Shown here piece after piece: positions 44,602 through 52,224 of a stretch of DNA of 64,000 nucleotides. The position numbers were made by a program, and so were the translations under genes. Each line of letters begins with the position of its first letter. Position 1 is the first letter of the stretch. A model generated the notes under the pieces. The model saw nothing but the letters and a program-made list of their open reading frames with translations, did no database searches and was not told the DNA's origin. Source of the stretch: G963676095 sp963676095 (lineage in GTDB: Bacteria; Bacteroidota; Bacteroidia; Bacteroidales; Prolixibacteraceae); contig OY781040.1 of NCBI GenBank assembly GCA_963676095.1, positions 6,386,001 to 6,450,000 of the forward strand, read 5' to 3'.

Positions 44602-45006
44602 ATGAAGGTGAAAGTGATCGTTGAAAAGGGAACAGATGGATTTTATTCGGCATACATGGATGAGGATCGTTTTGATTTTGGTTTGAACGGGCAGGGGGAT
44701 ACCGTTCAGGATGCAAAGGATGAATTTTTTACAGGATATAGAGAATTGCAGGAAATGAAAAAAGACGAAGGACAGGAAATACCGGACCTTGAATTTGAAT
44801 TTGAATATGATGTGGATTCTTTCCTCAATTATTATGCCGGTATATTATCCAAATCGGGACTGGAGAAAATAACAGGCATTAATCAAAAGCAGTTATGGCA
44901 CTATGCTTCAGGAAAACGAAAACCAACGAAAACTACAATACTGAAAATACAGGAAGGATTGCATAAATTCGCAGAAGAACTAAAACAAGTGCAATTTATT
45001 GATTGA
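44602..45006 (+). CDS. hicB: HicB-type antitoxin
   Basis: A 134-residue antitoxin. The N-terminal partial-RNase-H-like domain reads VKVIVEKGTDGFYSAYMDE...GQGDTVQDAKDEFFTGY; the C-terminal half contains an XRE-type helix-turn-helix (LEKITGINQKQLWHYASGKRKPTKTTILKIQEGL), by which it probably represses the hicAB promoter. It is longer than the smallest HicB proteins, in the Bacteroidota style. Together with hicA it is a type II toxin-antitoxin system in accessory DNA downstream of locus 1. Confidence 0.9.
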   Translation: MKVKVIVEKGTDGFYSAYMDEDRFDFGLNGQGDTVQDAKDEFFTGYRELQEMKKDEGQEIPDLEFEFEYDVDSFLNYYAGILSKSGLEKITGINQKQLWHYASGKRKPTKTTILKIQEGLHKFAEELKQVQFID

Positions 45007-45078
45007 CCACAACACAGAGAACTTTTTTTATTTGATACTGCTCTGTTTACCAGTGTAGTATCTGTTTTTTAACTTATA

Positions 45079-45630
45079 ATGATAAAACCTATGAACACAA
45101 TTAGTCGCTTTTTTTTACTGATTAGTATTGTCGTGCTTTCCGCCTGTGAAGGCGATGAAGGGCCAATGGGCCCTCCCGGAGAAGATGGCATTAATATTAC
45201 GGGAACGGCTTCTGAGGTTACCGGAACGTTTAATGCCGCAAATGATTACCTGCTCTATTACCAGTTTTCCGGGAATTTGGTAGATGGAGATGTCGTTATG
45301 GTTTATATTCTCTGGGGACAAAGTGACGGTTTGGACATATGGCGCGCTTTGCCTCAAACAATTGTCCTTGATCAGGGAATATTGCAGTATAATTTTGACT
45401 ACACCGTAGCTGATATTCAGATTTTCCTGGATACGGATTTCGATCCGTCCTCGCTTTCAACAGGCGACACCGACAACCAGACTTTCCGGATTGTGGTAAT
45501 CCCTGCCGACCTGGTGGCACAGAATAAATCGCTCGATATCAAAGATTATAATGCCGTTATGAAAGCGATGAATATTTCGGCCTCTTCAATTCAGAAAGTA
45601 CAGTTAAATTCGACGCTGAAAGTGAAATAA
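45079..45630 (+). CDS. Collagen-like-repeat lipoprotein of unknown function
   Basis: A 183-residue lipoprotein. The signal ends in VVLSACEGDEGPMG; right after the Cys come GPMGPPGEDG, a very short collagen-type Gly-X-Y stretch often found at the start of Bacteroidota surface lipoproteins. The remainder (about 140 residues) is a beta-rich domain without a recognised family (YLLYYQFSGNLVDGDVVMVYILWG...FRIVVIPADLV). Second ATG at 45091 is possible. It probably sits on the outer membrane. No partner gene is evident. Confidence 0.6.
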   Translation: MIKPMNTISRFFLLISIVVLSACEGDEGPMGPPGEDGINITGTASEVTGTFNAANDYLLYYQFSGNLVDGDVVMVYILWGQSDGLDIWRALPQTIVLDQGILQYNFDYTVADIQIFLDTDFDPSSLSTGDTDNQTFRIVVIPADLVAQNKSLDIKDYNAVMKAMNISASSIQKVQLNSTLKVK

Positions 45631-45666
45631 TCCGGTTCGGCTTATCAGAAGTTTATTATACAGGGG

Positions 45667-45852
45667 CCGTCTAAAAAGTCCGACAATTTTTTTGAGACTA
45701 TCAGCTAGTAAGTACAAGCTACGTTTCTCACCCCTAAATCCCCGGAAGGGGACTTAAGCCTCCCCATTCAGGGGAGGTTTGGAGGGGTGAATCACGGGAT
45801 AGCTTTCAATTTGTAAGTTGAAAATCGTTAGAATCTACTTTTGGGACAGTTT
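45667..45852. mobile_element. MITE-like element with imperfect terminal inverted repeats
   Basis: The left end CCGTCTAAAAAGT (45667-45679) matches the reverse complement of the right end (45838-45850, CTGTCCCAAAAGT) at 10 of 13 positions. The 186-nt body has no ORF and carries a cruciform (45728-45790). No target-site duplication was confirmed, so the boundaries are approximate. Confidence 0.4.
45728..45790. repeat. Palindromic intergenic element (three-stem cruciform)
   Basis: Outer arms TCACCCCT/AGGGGTGA (8 bp, perfect) enclose two hairpins: CCCC-GGAA-GGGG and CCTCCCC-ATTCA-GGGGAGG. This C-rich/G-rich design is of a kind commonly seen between genes in Bacteroidota genomes. Confidence 0.7.
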
Positions 45853-45875
45853 CATGATAACAGGATAATTTTTCC

Positions 45876-45883
45876 TAAATTTG
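45876..45883 (+). promoter_or_regulatory. Candidate -7 element for the truncated AAA-ATPase gene
   Basis: TAAATTTG fits TAnnTTTG, 36 nt before the ATG at 45920. No good -33 box is present. Confidence 0.3.
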
Positions 45884-45919
45884 GATTGCATTATTCAACC
45901 CGGAATAAAACTGTTTATC

Positions 45920-46321
45920 ATGTTCAAACGACTTCCATACGGTATTTCCAACTTTGGCAAAGTGATCGAAGAAAACTTTTGCTACATTGATAAAACACGG
46001 TTTATCGAACTGCTGGAAAACGAATCCAATCCGTACCAGTTTTTTATCCGCCCGCGCAAGTTTGGAAAGAGCCTGTTCTCTTCTACCCTTTTGCATTATT
46101 ACGATCTGAACCGGGCCGGCGATTTCGAAAAGCTGTTCGGCGATTTATATATCGGCAAAAAACCCACACCCCGTAAAAACAGTTATGCTGTGATGGCGTT
46201 TAATTTTTCAGGGATCAATACCGCAACCGAAGATGATTTTAAGGTTTCCTTTTCCCAGAATGTACAGGATGCCGCCCTGCTGTTTACCGGTAAAGACCAG
46301 TATGAGATCTCGGAGCTGTAA
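45920..46321 (+). pseudogene. Truncated AAA-ATPase-like / PD-(D/E)XK nuclease family gene
   Basis: A 133-residue frame: MFKRLPYGISNFGKVIEENFCYIDKTRFIELLE, then FFIRPRKFGKSLFSSTLLHYYD, the N-terminal start and Walker-like RPRxFGKS motif of a large family (AAA-ATPase_like plus C-terminal DUF1703-type nuclease; complete members are about 500 residues or more). The frame stops at TAA after QYEISEL, and the same frame then stays open another ~35 codons until a TAG in the first tandem repeat unit. The C-terminal two thirds are missing. It is likely a relic of a mobile multicopy gene family. Confidence 0.75.
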
Positions 46322-46788
46322 AAGCCTTTTGAAAACTTGTTTTCGAATTGTTCCCCCATTACAGGCAAAACAGAAAGGATATATCCTGTTACGATAACAA
46401 GGCCAGTGCATGTTATGCGATGGTGTTAGCACATGTCCCATTGTGGTGTTAGCACATGTCCCTTAGTGGTGTTAGCACATGTCCCGTTATGGTGTTAACA
46501 CATGTCCCTCTGTGGTGTTAGTACATATCCTTTAGTGGTGTTAGTACATGTCCCGTTATGGTGTTAACACATATCCCTCTGTGGTGTTAGTACATATCCC
46601 GTAGCAAAACTAATAGTTGTTAACCGCCGGAACGAATGCATTTGCTTGTGTTGTAACAGACTGATTACAATGTCACTCAACATGCCGGTTATTCTTTCAT
46701 TACGCAAAATGCTTCTTTTTTTATAAATTTGAGACAGGTAAGGTGAACAAAGAATAAAAAACCTTCAGCATAAAACGACTAACTTTTA
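46322..46788. other. 467-nt gene-free interval holding the tandem array
   Basis: Left part (46322-46420) is the out-of-use tail of the truncated gene and a perfect AGGATATATCCT palindrome (46377-46388). The array fills 46421-46604. The rest has a TAAATTTG -7-like box (46724-46731) upstream of the next gene. Confidence 0.6.
46421..46604. repeat. Tandem array of eight 23-bp repeats
   Basis: Eight exactly 23-nt units start at 46421, 46444, 46467, 46490, 46513, 46536, 46559 and 46582. Each has the form TGGTGTTARYACATRTCC plus a variable five-base end. The ends cycle in threes (units 2-4 and 5-7 both end TTAG, GTTA, CTG), so there is a 69-nt higher-order period. Units 4 and 7 contain the perfect palindrome GTGTTAACAC. 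Twenty-three is not a multiple of three, and units abut without spacers, so it is neither protein-coding nor CRISPR. Confidence 0.95.
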
Positions 46789-47532
46789 ATGATCAGACGT
46801 ATGGAAACTATTCTTCACAGGATTAAAGCATATTTATACCACAATTCGCTGAACAGTGATCCCGATACTTATATCGCGCGTATAAGTTCTGAACGCAGCC
46901 TGGATATTGCTGAAATTTGCGACTCGGCCGTGGACCGCGGCGGGGCGGACATCTCTTCCACATTAATGCAGCACGGGGTAAACCTTTTTCTGAAAGAAAT
47001 GGCCTACCAGCTTTGTGACGGTTATTCAGTAAACACAGGCTATTTTAAGGCAAGACCGCACATAAAGGGAGTGTTTAATAGTACTGACGAAGCTTTTGAT
47101 CCGGAAAGGCACCGCGTCCTGTTCCGGTTAGAGCAAGGAAAAAAACTTCGCGACGGGCTGTCTTCAGTCGAAGTGGAAATTACCGGAATGGCTGATACCA
47201 GCCTGAGCATTTTCCAGGTAACCGACATAAAAACAGGTTCGGTAAACGACCTGCTTTCTCCTAACCGCAACCTGAGCATAAAAGGCCGCAAAATAAAAGT
47301 GGCCGGGGATAACGAAGAAGCGGGCGTTTACTTTGTAAACCAGGTTTCAGGAGAAAGCATCCCGGTCGATCCGTCCGATTTGATCATTAATAAACCGTCG
47401 GAACTGATCATTGTTATTCCCGACTTGAAGGCGGGCACATATCAATTGCAGGTAACCACACGCTTTAACAAGCATACCCTGCTTAAAAATCCCCAAACGG
47501 TTGTTTTTGACAAAATGCTGACCGTACAATAG
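46789..47532 (+). CDS. HU-like DNA-binding / Ig-fold (DUF4469-type) protein
   Basis: A 247-residue cytosolic protein. The N-terminal half (about 1-125) resembles the HU-related DNA-binding domain of Bacteroidota (YLYHNSLNSDPDTYIARISSERSLDIAEICDSAVDRGGADI...VNLFLKEMAYQLCDGYSVNTGYF), and the C-terminal half looks like the DUF4469 Ig-type fold (NLSIKGRKIKVAGDNEEAGVYFV...LIIVIPDLKAGTYQLQVTTRF). These proteins occur in many copies per genome, often beside accessory DNA; their role is not known. ATG 46801 is an alternative start four codons later. A long terminator follows. Confidence 0.7.
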   Translation: MIRRMETILHRIKAYLYHNSLNSDPDTYIARISSERSLDIAEICDSAVDRGGADISSTLMQHGVNLFLKEMAYQLCDGYSVNTGYFKARPHIKGVFNSTDEAFDPERHRVLFRLEQGKKLRDGLSSVEVEITGMADTSLSIFQVTDIKTGSVNDLLSPNRNLSIKGRKIKVAGDNEEAGVYFVNQVSGESIPVDPSDLIINKPSELIIVIPDLKAGTYQLQVTTRFNKHTLLKNPQTVVFDKMLTVQ

Positions 47533-47561
47533 CAGGTTGGGCTGTCCTGCATCTGTACAAT

Positions 47562-47601
47562 AATCAAAAAGCCCGGTCTGATAAAACCGGGCTTTTTGAT
47601 T
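47562..47601. terminator. Bidirectional terminator between convergent genes
   Basis: A perfect 16-bp stem: AATCAAAAAGCCCGGT and ACCGGGCTTTTTGATT around an 8-nt loop. The A-rich and T-rich flanks make it work on both strands, ending the HU-like gene (+) and the GH2 gene (-). Confidence 0.92.
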
Positions 47602-47667
47602 TATAATATTGATAACCAATCCTTGCTTACCGACTTACCGACTTGCCAAAGATTCCAATATGAGCTG

Positions 47668-50466
47668 TTAATTCTCCATATCCTTCCCCGGATCCAGGGA
47701 AATAACCTGCTCTGTACAGTTCCATCCATCGAACTGAAGTTTCAGTTCCTTATTGGTTATTTGTTTTACAGGCACACTGACCGTGACAGTTACTGATTCG
47801 CCCGGGGCCAGGGAGAAATAGTTTGACGACCAGAAACTGGGAAGAATTTCTTCCCCATTGCCTGTCAACATGGGATGGATAAAGAATGCCAGCTTTTGGG
47901 ATGTATTGGAAAACCGGAGGGTCCACGTCTTTTCAGTTGTGCTTTCCAGTGTTTTCTGAACGGTGGCCGTAACACTTGCCCGGTCCATCCTGTTCATCGA
48001 AGTATAATCATCGTTGTCCGACAGCCAGTAGGTATTCCTTGAGACAACTTTCCCTTCAGTATTTTTCAGCCGGAGTACGACAAAACTGACATCTTTTCTT
48101 CCTTCAAGTACAGGCGACAGGGAAACAGATTCTTTTACAGACGCCGGCGCCATGCTGATGCTGTCTGTTTCATGAAGCAGGGGAGCTGAATTTACGCCGA
48201 ATACATCCGCTTCCAGAGTAAGGTGCTGACAGGAATTATACGTCCTGTTAACAACCGTAACCTTATTGGTTAGCGGGTTTAGCTGTACATGCAGCGGGTC
48301 GCATGCCTTTTGCATGAAATAGTAACCGGCGTTCGGGGTAAGGTACCAGTCGTAAACCTGCCAGATGACACTGGGCAAGGCAGCGTTCAGTTTCCATAGC
48401 ATAATACCGCCGTTGTCGTTTAGTTTATGACCGGCGGCCTCAAAAATACCCTGGTATCCGGTAGCATTCATCAGCTGCATTTTATCCGAGAACTCTTTCA
48501 TGGAGGCCGGTTTTCCGTACCGACTGACCATGGTATTATAATACAGGTCGTACCTTCCGTTTCCGGTTGCCGCATCATGATATCCCCACGAATTATTGAG
48601 CGGGAAGGGGAGGGTCTTGTCCCAGACCAGGTCGGGAATAATCCTGGGAAGGATGCTGTAGGGCGGTTGGGAAGGGATACCCGTTTCATCTTTAAATACC
48701 CAGTCTTTGGCGTCATCTGCCAGCCGGTAATACTGTTTCAGGTCCTGCCAGGCATAAGGTCCGCCGCTGTAAACGCCCGAGGCTTTGTTGTCGGGCCAGG
48801 ACCCTTTCCATCCTTCAGGAAGTTTTGCCTTTCCCGAAGAGCAGGGGATGAAAGGCCTTGTCCCGTCAAGGGCGATAACACTGTCGCGCATGGCGTCATA
48901 TAATTCTTTCCGGGCATGCCCTTCGTTTCCGCCGGTCCACAGCAACAGGCTCGCATGGTTGCGGATGCGGTAAATCGTGCTCGTCATGTTTTTTATGAAA
49001 ACGTTGCTTTCCAGGGGCCAGTCGGGAGAACCTTTGAATTCCCCGTTGGTGTCGCCGGTAATCCAGAAATCGGACCAGACCATCAAGCCATAACGGTCGG
49101 CAAGGTCGAAGAAAACATCGGGAGGGGTAATTCCTCCGCCCCAGATCCTGACCAGGTTGACATTGCCGTTCCGGCAAAGGTGAAGTTCTGCATCGTATCG
49201 TGCCGAATCCCTGTTTAGCATCATGTCCGGGACCCAGGCCCCGCCAACAAGGTGCACCCTCTTCCCGTTCACAAAAAAGTAACGGCGGACGAATTTCCCG
49301 GGGACCTCGGAAGCTTCGGTACTGATTGTGCGTATCCCGAAAAACAAGGTGGTATCGTCGGATACCTCGCCGTTTATTTCGTATTTAAGCTGAAGCCTGT
49401 ACAGGTTTGCTTTTCCATAGCCATTGGGCCACCACAGACGGGGCTGTTTCACGGCCAGCTCTTCTGTATTGTCCGGATTCAACTGTACTGCTTTTTTCGA
49501 TCCGGCAGGGATTGTTACCTCTTTGGTGAAGTTAATCGGTTGCCCTGCAAAATTCTCGGGGTTTATGCTGATCTTCAGTTTTCCGTTCGAAACGGATTTT
49601 CCGTAATTTGAAAGAGAAAGGCTTAACGAAAGGTTGGCGACCGAGGTATCGGGCAGGTCGGGCAGTTCGGTTACGATATGCGGGCGCGTAATGGTCACAT
49701 TTCCTGTGGTGCGGAGATATACCGGCAGCCAGATCCCCATGTTGCGGTCGCGTACCGGGGGCATCCAGTCCCATCCTACAGAACAGAGCATGGTCACGTT
49801 TTTACCAATATCGCCGGTAGGCCCTCCGTTCAGAAAAAAGTCGCCCATTGCCTTTAGCTGTTCCTGTGCCGGGAAGCCGGGATCATCCAGCGGATAAATT
49901 TTCACGGCCAGCGCATTTTCGTCACCTGCCTTTATCTTGTCGCTGACATCAAAGCTGTATTCGGCAAACATTCCTGCCATCTGTGCTGAGTCGGCTAGTT
50001 GTTTGCCGTTAAGCCAAACTGCTGCCCGGTAATTGATCCCCTTGAAAATTAGCTGGAAATGTTTTCCCTGGTCACCCGAAGGGACCCGGAATGAAGTACG
50101 GTACCAGTACGGCTTCTTCCAGGGATTGGACGAATTGGGCAAATGACTGTATTGTTCAAGATGGTACATCTTGTTAAAACGGTCGGAAGCGTCCGGGATC
50201 AGCATGTTGTTCATCCCCTGGTACGGATCGGGATAAATGCCGTTGGCAACAAGGCCGGTCAGTACAGTAGAAGGGACTTTTACCGGAAACCAATATACAT
50301 TTGACTGGTAACCCGGGGAGGAGAGAACTTCTCCTGGCTCACTGATCAGTTCGGAAGACTGTAGTTCGAAACAGGATAATTTTTCTTGTTTAACCGTTTT
50401 GTTTTGTGCAAATAAAAATTGTATGCTGTATAAAAACAGCATACCCGTAACAAAAAAGACTTTCAT
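47668..50466 (-). CDS. Glycoside hydrolase family 2 (beta-mannosidase / exo-beta-glucosaminidase-like)
   Basis: A 932-residue secreted enzyme with signal peptide (FVTGMLFLYSIQFLFAQ). Domain order is that of GH2: sugar-binding sandwich (YWYRTSFRVP...FKGINYRAAVWLNGKQLAD), Ig-like domain, TIM barrel (VRIWGGGITPPDVFFDLADRYGLMVWSDF) and further C-terminal beta domains. The acid/base Glu is in LLLWTGGNEGH (about residue 513) and the nucleophile is probably the Glu in FKDETGIPSQ (about 592). The subgroup resembles exo-beta-D-glucosaminidase more than beta-galactosidase, but substrate is not certain. It lies downstream of the locus 2 susD gene, after a terminator. Confidence 0.88.
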   Translation of the reverse strand: MKVFFVTGMLFLYSIQFLFAQNKTVKQEKLSCFELQSSELISEPGEVLSSPGYQSNVYWFPVKVPSTVLTGLVANGIYPDPYQGMNNMLIPDASDRFNKMYHLEQYSHLPNSSNPWKKPYWYRTSFRVPSGDQGKHFQLIFKGINYRAAVWLNGKQLADSAQMAGMFAEYSFDVSDKIKAGDENALAVKIYPLDDPGFPAQEQLKAMGDFFLNGGPTGDIGKNVTMLCSVGWDWMPPVRDRNMGIWLPVYLRTTGNVTITRPHIVTELPDLPDTSVANLSLSLSLSNYGKSVSNGKLKISINPENFAGQPINFTKEVTIPAGSKKAVQLNPDNTEELAVKQPRLWWPNGYGKANLYRLQLKYEINGEVSDDTTLFFGIRTISTEASEVPGKFVRRYFFVNGKRVHLVGGAWVPDMMLNRDSARYDAELHLCRNGNVNLVRIWGGGITPPDVFFDLADRYGLMVWSDFWITGDTNGEFKGSPDWPLESNVFIKNMTSTIYRIRNHASLLLWTGGNEGHARKELYDAMRDSVIALDGTRPFIPCSSGKAKLPEGWKGSWPDNKASGVYSGGPYAWQDLKQYYRLADDAKDWVFKDETGIPSQPPYSILPRIIPDLVWDKTLPFPLNNSWGYHDAATGNGRYDLYYNTMVSRYGKPASMKEFSDKMQLMNATGYQGIFEAAGHKLNDNGGIMLWKLNAALPSVIWQVYDWYLTPNAGYYFMQKACDPLHVQLNPLTNKVTVVNRTYNSCQHLTLEADVFGVNSAPLLHETDSISMAPASVKESVSLSPVLEGRKDVSFVVLRLKNTEGKVVSRNTYWLSDNDDYTSMNRMDRASVTATVQKTLESTTEKTWTLRFSNTSQKLAFFIHPMLTGNGEEILPSFWSSNYFSLAPGESVTVTVSVPVKQITNKELKLQFDGWNCTEQVISLDPGKDMEN

Positions 50467-50634
50467 GCAAGTTGGTTTTAAGTGTTATAAACAAAATTGA
50501 TTTGTTACCAGCGATTGTAAAAATACGAACCATTTTGCATTTTCCGCTTATGCTGAAGCAATGTTTTTACCTGGTACCTCAGGTTTTCGGTTAGACTTTG
50601 TTTTCTCTCAACTGCATTGAGGGGTGAGATTTTC

Positions 50635-50670
50635 AAAAAACGGCCGTCCTGTAAATTGTGACGGCCGTTT
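50635..50670 (-). terminator. Terminator between susD (locus 2) and the GH2 gene
   Basis: On the minus strand AAACGGCCGTC and GACGGCCGTTT form an 11-bp perfect stem with an 11-nt loop, then TTT. It lies ~40 nt after the susD stop codon, so GH2 is expected to need its own promoter or readthrough. Confidence 0.88.
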
Positions 50671-50710
50671 GGTGAAACCTAAAATGAATCTATCATACTT
50701 TGTTTATTTC

Positions 50711-52204
50711 TCATGGATTTTGTTCGTATCCGCAAGCCTGTATCTGTGACAGCGGGATGTAGTAAATATAGTTATCCTGGTCGATTGTGATATCTTCGCC
50801 TATTTCATCGAACCAGTCGTTCATAACATCAACGGCTTTATCCCAGCGGACCAGGTCGTGCCAGTATATTCCTTCGTCTGCAAACTCGATCCTGCGTTCC
50901 TTTTCGAGCGCTGTTTGAAATTCCGACTGGGAAATGGAGGTGGAGTAATCCGACAGTCCGGCTCTTTCCCTGATCCGGTTCAGGTAAGGAACAGCGCTTG
51001 CCGTACTACCTTCATCATTCAAAATTTCGGCATACATGAGCAATACATCGGCATAACGGATTACCGGGAAGTTATTGGGCCAGTCGTAACGGCTGGAAAT
51101 TGTCAGCCCTTCTCTCGGATATTTCACAAAAAACTGTGATTTTGCTTCAACTCCGTTTGAGTTAATGTAAACAGTATCAATTGTTGCTGCAAAGCGCAGG
51201 TCTCCTTCTTCGTAAGATTCTATCAAATCGTCTGTTACAGGAATTCTATCAGACGAATACAGAATGGAACCATTTACGTTGTACCTGGGATCTGCAGTCC
51301 CGAACGACGGCCCGATATAACTCGGAAGGAATGTCCCTGCATTCAGCCCTCCGCTTTCGTGTTCGATTTCAAAAATGTCATATTTATTTTCGTTGTCAAC
51401 CTGGAACAGGTCAGCATAATTGTCGCACCAGGTAATATACGTCCCTTCCTGGTCGATAACCGTTTTCAGGTGGACCTTTGCCGAATCGAGGTAGGTGGTT
51501 TCCTGTAGCGGGTATCCTGCCCTGGTAAGGAAAACCCTTCCCAGTAAGCTATGGGCCGCCCATTTGGTTGCCCGGCCAAGGTCTTCGTCGTCATATTTGG
51601 CATACAAGTCATCAGAAGCGGCCTCCAGTTCACTGGCAATCCAGTCGTATAAAGTATCCAGGTCTGTCCTGTCGATTGTTTTTGCTTCCGAGATTGTAAC
51701 GACGTGATCGATCAGGGGAACTTTTCCAAAGATACGCAGGAGTTCGAAATGTGCATAGGCCCTCAGGAACCTGGCCTCTGCCTTGTACCTGCTTTTCAGG
51801 TTTTCGTCGTCGAAAGAAACGGCATCTATATTTTCGATAACTTCATTCGCATAGTAGATTACCTGGTAACAGTCTTCCCAAACCTGATCCAGAACATCAG
51901 TTGACGAAGTTTCCTGGAATCTTCCAATGTCATACCAGTCCGTCGCCCCGTCGGTGGTTACCGATTCGTAATTGTTCGATCTGATCTCTGATAATAGGGT
52001 GTAGATGTTAATGGCAAATCCGCCGACTGTTCCTCCATCTACCATACCCTTGTATATACCATTAACGGCCTGTTCGATATCTGTTTCCGAGCTGTAAGAC
52101 GTTTCCTGGGTTGTGGAATCGAGCGGGGTAAGTTTCAGATCGTCCTCGCATCCAGTGCTGAGGAGCGAGAATATGATTATGCCGGAATAAAATATTTTCT
52201 TCAT
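50711..52204 (-). CDS. SusD/RagB-family surface glycan-binding lipoprotein (locus 2)
   Basis: A 497-residue lipoprotein, signal ending FSLLSTGCEDDLKL. SusD pattern: DIEQAVNGIYKGM, EARFLRAYAHFELLRIFGKVPLI, and FPVIRYADVLLMYAEILNDEG...NRIRERAGL...EKERRIEFADEGIYWHDLVRWDKA. ATG at 52204 was chosen (an upstream TTG at 52213 is open). It sits 20 nt downstream of susC and is followed by a terminator. It partners the locus 2 SusC. Confidence 0.95.
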   Translation of the reverse strand: MKKIFYSGIIIFSLLSTGCEDDLKLTPLDSTTQETSYSSETDIEQAVNGIYKGMVDGGTVGGFAINIYTLLSEIRSNNYESVTTDGATDWYDIGRFQETSSTDVLDQVWEDCYQVIYYANEVIENIDAVSFDDENLKSRYKAEARFLRAYAHFELLRIFGKVPLIDHVVTISEAKTIDRTDLDTLYDWIASELEAASDDLYAKYDDEDLGRATKWAAHSLLGRVFLTRAGYPLQETTYLDSAKVHLKTVIDQEGTYITWCDNYADLFQVDNENKYDIFEIEHESGGLNAGTFLPSYIGPSFGTADPRYNVNGSILYSSDRIPVTDDLIESYEEGDLRFAATIDTVYINSNGVEAKSQFFVKYPREGLTISSRYDWPNNFPVIRYADVLLMYAEILNDEGSTASAVPYLNRIRERAGLSDYSTSISQSEFQTALEKERRIEFADEGIYWHDLVRWDKAVDVMNDWFDEIGEDITIDQDNYIYYIPLSQIQACGYEQNP

Positions 52205-52224
52205 TTTATACAATTAAAAAACGG

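Noticed and set aside
46377..46388. Perfect 12-bp palindrome AGGATATATCCT as an operator
   Set aside because: A single short palindrome in a decayed gene tail; no second copy or adjacent promoter supports regulation.
46421..46604. CRISPR array
   Set aside because: Units are head-to-tail without spacers, only 23 nt, and there are no cas genes.
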